A stretch of DNA of 5,590 bases, taken from positions 1-5,590 of the forward strand of contig JBNMQC010000160.1 of NCBI GenBank assembly GCA_051277445.1. The letters are read 5' to 3'. The position numbers and the translations under genes are program-made. Origin of the DNA: Bermanella sp051277445. Lineage in GTDB: Bacteria; Pseudomonadota; Gammaproteobacteria; Pseudomonadales; Oceanobacteraceae. Of the stretch, positions 1 through 5,590 are shown piece after piece. Every line of letters starts with the position of its first letter. The stretch's first letter is position 1. The notes under the pieces are model-generated. The model did no database searches. It had not been told where the DNA came from and worked only from the letters and a program-made list of their open reading frames with translations.

Positions 1-1496
1 GGAGCCACAGGCATCGGCTGGGAGCGACCGCTCATTTTCATGAGCAAGGCCACGGCTAACACATCACTGGCAGCACCGGCCATGGAAATGACATAAGAAG
101 CAAAGCAACTCGGGTCTTCTTTCGCGATGACTTGGCAGGTATCCAGCACTTCTTGAACCTCGGCGCTGGGTTGCCAATTATTGGGTAATAAAGGGCGTTT
201 GCTTTGTAGCTCTTTTAGCAAGAACGCCACTCGGGTGGGTTCATCCCATTCAAGGTAATTGCCTAACTCTAAATATTCGCATAATTCAGCAAACACTTGT
301 GCATGGCGAGTGCTCTCTTGGCGAATGTCCAGTGGACAAAGGGTTAAACCAAACGTGTGGGCACGGCGCAGGGTATCGATTAATTTACCATTGGCCACCA
401 CCGCCATATTGCAGTCCAAAAGGGATTGATAGCACAACTGCAAAGGTTCGATCAGGCTGGCAAAATCATACAGACCTTTATTGCGATTATTGCGATTACC
501 CTTTAAGCGGTCTTGGGTGTATTGCTGTGTTTCACGTAAGCGCTGACGAGTCTCATGCAATAAGTGACGATACGGCTCTTTCACATCCCCCACCACAGCG
601 CGCAAGGTGTCGTTGCACTCTTCCATCGATAAGTCATTCACTAACTCGTCTAAGTCTCGCAGGTAAAGATCAGCGGCCATCCAGCGACCTAACATCAATA
701 CATTAGAGGTGACCTTCGCCGTGACATTTGGATTACCGTCTCGGTCGCCGCCCATCCACGAATGAAACTTAATGGGTACCGTATTCATCGGTAATGGCGA
801 CAAGCCGCGTTGCTCTAGGAGTTCATTCACCTCTCGATAAAACCGCGGTATGGCATGCCATAGCGCCCCTTCGATAACGGCGAACCCCCATTTGGCTTCG
901 TCTTCAGGAGTAGGGCGCTGTTGTCGAATTTCATCTGTGTACCAGATTTCGGCCACCACGCGCTTGAGGTTATCAAGGATGTGTTTGCGCTCGTACTCAA
1001 AAGGCTGGGTGTCTAAGCCATTGAGCGCATTAAGGATTTGCTCGTATTTCCCAATCAATGTGCGACGCGTGACTTCAGTGGGGTGGGCGGTGAGCACCAG
1101 CTGAATATTCAGTTCATTGAGCTTGGTTTCAATTTCTTCATTGCTCAATTTGCTGCCCATCTCTTGAATCACATTATCAAGCTGCTGCAAAAAGGCTTCG
1201 CCATCGTTGCGACGACCCCTAATCACGTCATGGTATTGTTCTGCGATATTGGCAAGGTTTAAAAATTGATTGAATGCGCGAGTAATCGGCGTGATGTCGT
1301 CATCCGCTAACCCTTGTAGATACTCAATTAAATCCGCAGGGTGGGTGTCTTGTGCACGGGCCTGCTTGGCAAGCGTGCGGATGTTCACGATTTTATCAAT
1401 GAACGCGGCCCCTAAATCTTGTTCAATGACATCACTCAGTAGATTTCCTAGTAGACGAACATTTTCTTTTAAGTCTGGGTCCAGGGTGTTTGACAT
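1..1496 (-). CDS. ppc: Phosphoenolpyruvate carboxylase, N-terminal part (truncated by window edge)
   Basis: Cytosolic anaplerotic enzyme that adds bicarbonate to phosphoenolpyruvate, giving oxaloacetate and phosphate for the TCA cycle and aspartate-family synthesis. I translated 498 full codons from the ATG at 1496-1494; the frame stays open to base 1, so the C-terminal part (roughly 380 residues, judging by the ~880-residue family) lies to the left. Visible family signatures are LTAHPTEV with the catalytic histidine at residue 138 (the same number as in E. coli), the block HSWMGGDRDGNPNVT at about 245-259, and CPLDIRQES at about 387-395, whose Arg392 should correspond to E. coli Arg396. The last residues, PMPVAP, also match the E. 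coli enzyme. The glycine-rich GRGGxxGRGG loop and C-terminal effector site are outside the window. The start is well supported: AGGAAGG lies 3 bases upstream of the ATG and no other candidate fits the E. coli numbering. The gene is divergent from its neighbour at 1713. Identification is near certain. Confidence 0.98.
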   Translation of the reverse strand, partial: MSNTLDPDLKENVRLLGNLLSDVIEQDLGAAFIDKIVNIRTLAKQARAQDTHPADLIEYLQGLADDDITPITRAFNQFLNLANIAEQYHDVIRGRRNDGEAFLQQLDNVIQEMGSKLSNEEIETKLNELNIQLVLTAHPTEVTRRTLIGKYEQILNALNGLDTQPFEYERKHILDNLKRVVAEIWYTDEIRQQRPTPEDEAKWGFAVIEGALWHAIPRFYREVNELLEQRGLSPLPMNTVPIKFHSWMGGDRDGNPNVTAKVTSNVLMLGRWMAADLYLRDLDELVNDLSMEECNDTLRAVVGDVKEPYRHLLHETRQRLRETQQYTQDRLKGNRNNRNKGLYDFASLIEPLQLCYQSLLDCNMAVVANGKLIDTLRRAHTFGLTLCPLDIRQESTRHAQVFAELCEYLELGNYLEWDEPTRVAFLLKELQSKRPLLPNNWQPSAEVQEVLDTCQVIAKEDPSCFASYVISMAGAASDVLAVALLMKMSGRSQPMPVA

Positions 1497-1499
1497 AAA

Positions 1500-1506
1500 C
1501 CTTCCT
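1500..1506 (-). promoter_or_regulatory. Shine-Dalgarno of ppc
   Basis: On the minus strand AGGAAGG is followed by TTT and then the ATG at 1496. It is a strong match to the ribosomal anti-SD, although the spacing is short. It supports the chosen ppc start. Confidence 0.7.
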
Positions 1507-1577
1507 AATGGCGAAAAACAACGAATGCATTCATTGTAGCTGGTTTGTAATTATTAGACGTGCCTTGGCAGTGTAAA

Positions 1578-1644
1578 GGTAACCATCATGATATATAGGT
1601 AAGCAAAAACAACGCCAAAGTTTTTTGTAATAAATGGTAACCAT
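1578..1644. repeat. Repeated GGTAACCAT 9-mer in the ppc/small-gene divergent region
   Basis: GGTAACCAT occurs at 1578-1586 and again at 1636-1644, 58 bases apart in the same orientation. Both contain GGTAACC, and the second sits inside the imperfect palindrome ATGGTAACCAT (1634-1644, one central base). The two copies flank the weak ppc promoter candidate. They could be operator half-sites shared by the two divergent genes, but two 9-mers in an AT-rich spacer can also arise by chance. The repeat is seen directly; the role is inference. Confidence 0.35.
1590..1618 (-). promoter_or_regulatory. Weak sigma-70 promoter candidate for ppc
   Basis: On the minus strand TTGGCG (1618-1613) is followed after 17 bases by TATATC (1595-1590), or after 15 bases by TATATA (1597-1592). 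It would give a leader of roughly 85-90 bases. A second possible -10, TACAAT at 1538-1533, lies nearer the gene but has no recognisable -35. Neither is strong, so the ppc start of transcription remains unassigned; activator-dependent transcription is possible. Confidence 0.25.
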
Positions 1645-1698
1645 GGCAAGGCTTGTGGGCAAAGCTGAGCTAAACTGGTTAGGTAAGTTGTTAAGTGC

Positions 1699-1703
1699 TG
1701 AGG
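1699..1703 (+). promoter_or_regulatory. Probable Shine-Dalgarno deciding the start at 1713
   Basis: TGAGG is followed by a 9-base spacer and the ATG at 1713. The alternative upstream GTG at 1695 has no purine-rich stretch at the right distance, and this motif lies downstream of it. The ATG at 1713 is therefore preferred. Confidence 0.5.
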
Positions 1704-1712
1704 TTTGTTTGC

Positions 1713-2051
1713 ATGAATGTTCGAGAACTCATGTCGTCATGGGAATCTGCTAGCCACCAAGATAATAGCGGTGAAAAATACCAAGTCTCCCTTCCACTAA
1801 AAGATGCGTCACGCATCGAAGCGCTCACCGGTTTGTACCCAGGGTTAAATCGAGACGAAATCATTGCGCAATTAATTGGTGTGGCGTTGGACGAAGTCGA
1901 GCGGCAAATGCCCTACAAGCAGGGTAAAAAAGTCGTCTCGTTTGATGAGCTAGGTGACCCTTTATATGAAGATGTAGGGTTAACACCCAAATATCTGCAA
2001 CTGCGGCATCAGTTCGCGCAAACCTTTCATCAGAAAAAGAAATCCGCTTAG
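1713..2051 (+). CDS. Conserved small protein of unknown function, ribbon-helix-helix-like core
   Basis: Protein of 112 residues with no signal peptide or membrane segment, so probably cytoplasmic. I do not know its function. It resembles a family of ~100-residue proteins in Pseudomonas and relatives, some of which I recall being annotated 'type 1 pili tip component' or 'pilin assembly protein'; nothing here supports a pilus role. Residues 23-29 (YQVSLPL) look like a beta strand, 30-42 like one helix and 46-66 (NRDEIIAQLIGVALDEVERQM) like a second, the order expected of a ribbon-helix-helix DNA-binding dimer. A probably conserved tail follows, with GDPLYEDVGLTPKYL at about 81-95, and then a lysine-rich end. 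I chose the ATG at 1713 because of TGAGG upstream and because the product begins MNVRELMSSW, which looks like the family N-terminus. A GTG at 1695 would add six residues. It stands alone between divergent ppc and convergent plsB. That it is a gene is likely; the fold is inference. Confidence 0.85.
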   Translation: MNVRELMSSWESASHQDNSGEKYQVSLPLKDASRIEALTGLYPGLNRDEIIAQLIGVALDEVERQMPYKQGKKVVSFDELGDPLYEDVGLTPKYLQLRHQFAQTFHQKKKSA

Positions 2052-2090
2052 CTCTGTATACGGGTCTAGGGAGTTATATTGAAGTCAGCC

Positions 2091-2111
2091 GTGCCAGCAA
2101 ATCGCTGGCGC
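2091..2111. other. GC-rich inverted repeat without T-tract
   Basis: GTGCCAGC (2091-2098), loop AAATC, then GCTGGCGC (2104-2111) form an 8-pair stem with one G-T wobble. It begins 40 bases after the stop of the small gene. No run of T follows, so it is not a typical intrinsic terminator; it may protect the 3' end of the transcript or be chance. Confidence 0.4.
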
Positions 2112-2172
2112 CAACGTAATATGTACACTCGTACAATATCTGTAAAAGCGTTTAGATTTTTCTGACGAATCA

Positions 2173-2208
2173 AAAAAAAGGTGAACCATCTCTGGTTCAC
2201 CTTTTTTT
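2173..2208. terminator. Bidirectional intrinsic terminator between the small gene and plsB
   Basis: A perfect 16-pair stem (2173-2188 with 2193-2208) encloses the loop TCTC. Its core is GGTGAACCA/TGGTTCACC, flanked by seven A on the left and seven T on the right, so each strand's transcript ends in a U-run. It lies 20 bases beyond the plsB stop and about 120 bases beyond the stop of the small gene, and so should end both convergent transcripts. Confidence 0.92.
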
Positions 2209-2227
2209 GGCTCTATCAGCTTAATAA

Positions 2228-4696
2228 TTAGTTAAGCGTGACCTGCAAAATACTGCGGCGTAAATCGGCGTTTAACAGGATTTTCGCATCGTTGGCGATG
2301 TTTTCTATGCGATCACCAAATTCGATATTGCCCTTGTCATCGAGCTTAAGCACGTGACGCTCCAGCAACTCTTCAATTAAGTTTTTAAATAATGACTTAT
2401 CAAAGAACTCAGGGGCATTTAAACCGTGCAAGATTGAAATACGCTGTGCCATAAGCGAGCAATTCTTCACCATGTCGTCTTTATTCATATTACCCGTGCC
2501 AGAGCGTTGAAGTAGGGCAATGGCGATGTAGTAACGCTCTAGAATTTGAATCACTTGCTGTGATAGCACAGACAGCATGATGTAATTGTTTGAGCTAACC
2601 GATGGGCGCACTAGGTTTTCACCGTCTTGAGTTAAATAGCCCTTGCTCACACAAAGGTCTAACCACTGGTCAATCACGGTGGTAATTTCATCTTCTTGCC
2701 AATGTAAAAACAGTTCCGCTTTTAAATATGGGTAAATGGTACGAGCAAAGCGCACCACATCGTCGCGTTTCATTTTCACATTGTTAATAAACAAACAGGC
2801 CAGCATGGATGGAATGGCAAATAAGTGAATCACGTTGTTGCGGTAATAAGTCAGCATCACTGCTTGTGCTTCATCGACGCGAATGATGTCACCCAATGGG
2901 TGGTTTAAACGCTCAACCACGTTCATGTCTTCTGCGTATTTGATCCAATCATTACCGTCCCCTTCAGGAAGCGTTGTTAAATGACTGTAAGGCATGTCTT
3001 TGGCTAAATCGCGGTACAGGTTCAGGGTTTGCGCTAAAACGGCTTCGTCCATGGCTTGTTTTGGCGCGGCTAAAATAGCCAACGCCAGCATGTTAATTGG
3101 GTTCAAGGCGGCCGCTTTGTTAATGCCGGTGACCACATCAATGGCTAATTCATTGACCACGTCTTTTGTCCATTCAGGACGGAAGTCCGCACCGTGGTCT
3201 TCGCTTTTCCAGCCTGGTCGCTTGGTTTCTAAATACTGGTTCAAATCAATGGCATCACCGAAGGTCAGGTAAACGCGACCAAAGTTCTTTTTCAAATCCT
3301 TAAGGGTTTTAAAAATGCCCAGTAGAGATTCTTTCTTCTTGGTTTTGCCGCGCAGCTCACCTTGGTAGGTGCCACCTTCGAATACTTTTTCATAACCGAT
3401 GTACACAGGCATGAACACAATTGGCTTATGGCTATCACGTAAGAAACTGCGCACGGTCATGGCCAGCATGCCTGCACGGGGTTTTAACGTACGGCCAGTT
3501 CGAGAGCGTCCACCTTCGATGAAGTACTCGGTTGAATAACCGGATGTGAAAATAGCATGTAGGTATTCATCAAATACGGCACTATAAAGCGGGTTATCTT
3601 TAAAACTGCGACGCATAAAGAAGGCGCCGCCGCGGCGCAGAATTGGCCCCACTACAGGTAGGTTTAAGTTAATGCCTGCGGCAATTTGTGGTGGCACAAA
3701 ACCATTTTTAAATAGCACATAAGACAACAATAAATAATCGATATGGCTGCGGTGGCATGGCACATAAATGATTTCGTTGTCTTTGTAAGTGGTGGTGAGC
3801 TGTTCAAGGTTTTGAACCTGTACACCGTTGTATAATTTATTCCAAACCCAGGTGAGCACGATATCTAGAAAGCGTATGGTGCTATGACTTTGGTTAGAGG
3901 CGATTTCGTCGCCGTATTTAATGGCTTTGGCCGCGGCTTTTTCATAGCTGATGCCCTTATCTGCCATTTCTTGTTCGATGGCGGCTTTGACCATGGGTTT
4001 ACGAATCAAACGGTGAACAAGTGTTCGGCGATGTGACAGGTCAGGGCCGATGACCGCACTGCGGGTATGACGGAAATGGACACGAAGAACACGACCTAAT
4101 TTACGAATTAAGCGAGGCGCTTCCATTTGTGGGCTTTCGCTGATGACGTTTTGAATATCCAGCGGCTCGCTCACGTGTACAAACGTATTGCGGCCATTTA
4201 ACAAAATACTGATAAAGCGGCGAAGCTTACCGGCAACCGACCAAGAATCCCCCAGCCAGATTTTCAAAAAGCTTTTTTCTTTGTTGGGTGAGCGCCCCCA
4301 AAACACATTAACAGGGATGATTTTCACTTTGATGTCAGGGTTGTTTTGACACACTTCGATCATGTCCGGCACCGACTTATGCAAGTACGGCATAGCACGA
4401 CGGCGTAACCAGCTGCCCTCGGTGCGTGATAAATAAATAATGCGGTTGCTGAATTTAGTGCCTGCAATTTCAATTGGCTCTAGGGCATGGGGCAAATGGT
4501 TTTTGCGGGTTTCGCTGTCCAGCACCAAGCTTGCAGAGTAGGAGCGGTGGGGCAGAGCATAGAAGATAGGCTGCTGCGCATCACTTGCGAGGATTTCTTG
4601 GGACTCTTTGATCCCAACCACATTGGTCTTAACCCAAATTTTAAGAAGCCCGCGAGAAAACGTATTAATCAGAGAAACTAGGGCGCGCAAAGTCAT
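2228..4696 (-). CDS. plsB: Glycerol-3-phosphate 1-O-acyltransferase PlsB
   Basis: Inner-membrane-associated enzyme that transfers an acyl group from acyl-CoA or acyl-ACP to position 1 of sn-glycerol-3-phosphate, making lysophosphatidic acid; this is the first step of phospholipid synthesis. The product is 822 residues from the ATG at 4696, close to the 807 of E. coli PlsB, and appears intact. All four acyltransferase blocks are present: block I CHRSHIDY with the HX4D pair His315/Asp320; block II GGAFFMRR at about 356-363; block III FIEGGRSR at about 392-399; block IV FMPVYIGY at about 428-435, shaping the glycerol-phosphate site. A long N-terminal region precedes block I and about 385 residues follow block IV, as expected of PlsB rather than the short PlsY or PlsC. 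The start is uncertain: GTG (4699), ATG (4696) and TTG (4690) all lie within ten bases, bounded by an in-frame TAA at 4705-4703. The gene is transcribed alone, divergent from the ABC gene, and ends at the terminator at 2173-2208. Identification is near certain. Confidence 0.98.
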   Translation of the reverse strand: MTLRALVSLINTFSRGLLKIWVKTNVVGIKESQEILASDAQQPIFYALPHRSYSASLVLDSETRKNHLPHALEPIEIAGTKFSNRIIYLSRTEGSWLRRRAMPYLHKSVPDMIEVCQNNPDIKVKIIPVNVFWGRSPNKEKSFLKIWLGDSWSVAGKLRRFISILLNGRNTFVHVSEPLDIQNVISESPQMEAPRLIRKLGRVLRVHFRHTRSAVIGPDLSHRRTLVHRLIRKPMVKAAIEQEMADKGISYEKAAAKAIKYGDEIASNQSHSTIRFLDIVLTWVWNKLYNGVQVQNLEQLTTTYKDNEIIYVPCHRSHIDYLLLSYVLFKNGFVPPQIAAGINLNLPVVGPILRRGGAFFMRRSFKDNPLYSAVFDEYLHAIFTSGYSTEYFIEGGRSRTGRTLKPRAGMLAMTVRSFLRDSHKPIVFMPVYIGYEKVFEGGTYQGELRGKTKKKESLLGIFKTLKDLKKNFGRVYLTFGDAIDLNQYLETKRPGWKSEDHGADFRPEWTKDVVNELAIDVVTGINKAAALNPINMLALAILAAPKQAMDEAVLAQTLNLYRDLAKDMPYSHLTTLPEGDGNDWIKYAEDMNVVERLNHPLGDIIRVDEAQAVMLTYYRNNVIHLFAIPSMLACLFINNVKMKRDDVVRFARTIYPYLKAELFLHWQEDEITTVIDQWLDLCVSKGYLTQDGENLVRPSVSSNNYIMLSVLSQQVIQILERYYIAIALLQRSGTGNMNKDDMVKNCSLMAQRISILHGLNAPEFFDKSLFKNLIEELLERHVLKLDDKGNIEFGDRIENIANDAKILLNADLRRSILQVTLN

Positions 4697-4710
4697 CACC
4701 TTTTATAGTA

Positions 4711-4739
4711 AACCAAAAGCCAAAATGGCTTCATGGGTT
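4711..4739 (-). other. Leader hairpin just upstream of plsB
   Basis: In the plsB mRNA an inner stem AAGCCA/TGGCTT with loop TTT (4731-4717) is extended by an outer AACC/GGTT (4739-4736 with 4714-4711) across a small internal loop. It ends about 6 bases before the AAAAGG Shine-Dalgarno-like stretch (4705-4700). The GGTT at 4747-4744 could pair instead with the same AACC. The pairings are seen in the sequence; any control of translation is inference. Confidence 0.4.
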
Positions 4740-4791
4740 GTAAAACCAGACCACTGATTGAACCATAGTCGGTTACGCAAAATAATGGCGA

Positions 4792-4819
4792 ATTGTAGCA
4801 GGTCTATTGCACAAACCAA
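4792..4819 (-). promoter_or_regulatory. Extended -10 promoter candidate for plsB
   Basis: On the minus strand TTGGTT (4819-4814) is followed after 16 bases by TACAAT (4797-4792), a 5/6 match to the -10 consensus. TG at 4800-4799 plus one base precedes it, giving the extended -10 form TGCTACAAT. Initiation would fall near 4785, leaving a leader of about 90 bases that includes the hairpin at 4711-4739. I saw no clear sigma-E or other known regulator site, but could not scan for one. Confidence 0.5.
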
Positions 4820-4862
4820 CGCTAAAATCCGACCCTGTTTGGCCAATCCCATAATAGAGCTA

Positions 4863-4890
4863 TTGTAATCGGAAAAAGTGACGCTATATT
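4863..4890 (+). promoter_or_regulatory. Promoter candidate for the ABC ATPase gene
   Basis: TTGTAA (4863-4868), a 16-base spacer and TATATT (4885-4890) form a fair sigma-70 match (4/6 and 5/6). Initiation would be near 4897, about 75 bases before the ATG at 4972. A perfect TTGACA at 4889-4894 overlaps the end of this -10, but no acceptable -10 lies 16-18 bases after it. The Shine-Dalgarno of the gene is weak: GAGAG at 4960-4964, 7 bases before the ATG. Confidence 0.4.
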
Positions 4891-4971
4891 GACAGCACTC
4901 AAAATACAGGCTGAAACTTTTTCCTTTAAAAAAAGACTAAACAGCGCCTAATAATAACAGAGAGTTTAATC

Positions 4972-5590
4972 ATGATTCGTGTGCAAAATCTCACAAAGCG
5001 ATTTGACCAATTTACAGCGGTCAATAACCTAAGTTTCGATGTCTCACCTGGTGAAGTACTGGGTTTTTTAGGCCCAAACGGGGCCGGTAAATCCACCACC
5101 ATGAAAATGATCACCGGCTTCATTGAGCCAAGTGACGGCATGGTGAGTGTTTGCGATATAAATGTCACCCAAAACCCGCAAGCCGTGCAAGCGATTATGG
5201 GCTATTTACCAGAAGGGGCCCCAGCATACGGCGAAATGACCGTTATGGCCTTTCTTGAGTTTATTGCCAAGGTGCGCGGTTTAACAGGTGATGATCGCCA
5301 ACAACGTCTGGCTAAAGTCATTGAGCAAGTGGAGCTTGAGCCGGTACTGGACAAACCCATTGATACCTTATCTAAAGGCTTTGCGCGCCGTGTGGGGTTA
5401 GCGCAAGCCATCATCCATGACCCAAAAGTACTGATTTTGGATGAACCCACCGATGGTCTGGACCCAAATCAAAAGCACCAAGTACGCGAGCTAATCAAAG
5501 GCTTAGCCAAAGACAAGATAGTGATCATCTCAACCCACATTTTAGAAGAAGTCAGCGCCGTGTGTTCTCGCGCCTTGATTATCAGCGAAG
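4972..5590 (+). CDS. ABC-2 type transporter ATP-binding protein, GldA/NatA-like (truncated by window edge)
   Basis: Cytoplasmic ATPase subunit that would power an ABC-2 family exporter; the substrate is unknown. I see 206 full codons from the ATG at 4972, and the frame is still open at base 5590; families of this kind usually run to 240-320 residues. Motifs in order: Walker A GPNGAGKST (34-42), a Q-loop region YLPEGAP (78-84) with glutamate where many ABC ATPases have glutamine, signature LSKGF (133-137) in place of LSGGQ, Walker B VLILDEPTDGLDP (153-165) with catalytic Glu158, and the switch histidine in STHIL at His189. The PE Q-loop and LSKG signature are typical of the GldA/NatA/NosF-like branch and do not indicate loss of function. 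An ABC-2 permease gene, perhaps with a GldG-like gene, would be expected immediately to the right. The family is certain; the specific transporter is not, so no symbol is given. Confidence 0.95.
   Translation, partial: MIRVQNLTKRFDQFTAVNNLSFDVSPGEVLGFLGPNGAGKSTTMKMITGFIEPSDGMVSVCDINVTQNPQAVQAIMGYLPEGAPAYGEMTVMAFLEFIAKVRGLTGDDRQQRLAKVIEQVELEPVLDKPIDTLSKGFARRVGLAQAIIHDPKVLILDEPTDGLDPNQKHQVRELIKGLAKDKIVIISTHILEEVSAVCSRALIISE

Noticed and set aside
299..706. 135-codon open frame on the plus strand within ppc
   Set aside because: It lies wholly antisense to well-conserved ppc codons, its product has no recognisable pattern, and it has no plausible ribosome-binding site. The shorter plus-strand frames between 850 and 1539 were rejected for the same reason.
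1523..1532. Palindrome GAATGCATTC in the ppc leader
   Set aside because: Ten bases is short for an operator in an AT-rich spacer; no second copy was noticed and it matches no regulator site I recognise.
2994..3272. 92-codon open frame antisense to plsB, and a similar 64-codon frame at 4487-4681
   Set aside because: Both are shadows of the intact plsB reading frame, with no domain signature or independent start signals.
4889..4894. Perfect TTGACA as the -35 element of the ABC gene
   Set aside because: No -10-like hexamer lies 16-18 bases downstream, so the candidate TTGTAA-16-TATATT just upstream is preferred.
5130..5430. Non-consensus Q-loop (Glu for Gln) and LSKGF signature, as signs of a degenerate ATPase
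   Set aside because: These variants are normal in the GldA/NatA-like branch, and all catalytic residues (Lys40, Asp157, Glu158, His189) are present.
4926..5450. Two minus-strand open frames (80 and 82 codons) overlapping the ABC ATPase gene
   Set aside because: The plus-strand frame encodes Walker A, signature, Walker B and switch motifs in order, so the opposite frames are not coding.

Overview
The window looks like chromosomal DNA from a moderate-GC gammaproteobacterium, probably a marine relative of the Oceanospirillales/Pseudomonadales. This rests on the long PlsB-type glycerol-3-phosphate acyltransferase, an E. coli-like PEP carboxylase, and a small protein whose sequence resembles a conserved Pseudomonas-type hypothetical. 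No mobile element, tRNA, rRNA, CRISPR array or sign of recent transfer was seen. The genus cannot be fixed from the sequence alone.

Layout from left to right: (1) bases 1-1496, minus strand: the N-terminal 498 codons of phosphoenolpyruvate carboxylase (ppc), cut by the left edge. (2) 1497-1712: a divergent intergenic region with a strong ppc Shine-Dalgarno, weak promoter candidates and a repeated 9-mer. (3) 1713-2051, plus strand: a 112-residue conserved protein of unknown function whose central part reads like a ribbon-helix-helix fold. (4) 2052-2227: a convergent intergenic region ending in a strong bidirectional terminator, with a second GC-rich hairpin that lacks a T-tract. (5) 2228-4696, minus strand: complete plsB with all four acyltransferase blocks. 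(6) 4697-4971: a second divergent intergenic region holding an extended -10 promoter candidate and a leader hairpin for plsB, and a promoter candidate for the gene to the right. (7) 4972-5590, plus strand: the N-terminal 206 codons of a GldA/NatA-like ABC-2 ATPase, cut by the right edge.

The genes alternate in direction, so none of the four shares an operon with another inside the window. ppc replenishes oxaloacetate, plsB starts phospholipid synthesis, and the ABC ATPase probably begins an export operon that continues to the right. From memory, plsB also lies next to an ABC ATPase gene in Pseudomonas aeruginosa, so this arrangement is probably ancestral core genome. I found no convincing new biological system. 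The most open questions are the role of the small protein, the true start codon of plsB and the structure of its leader.
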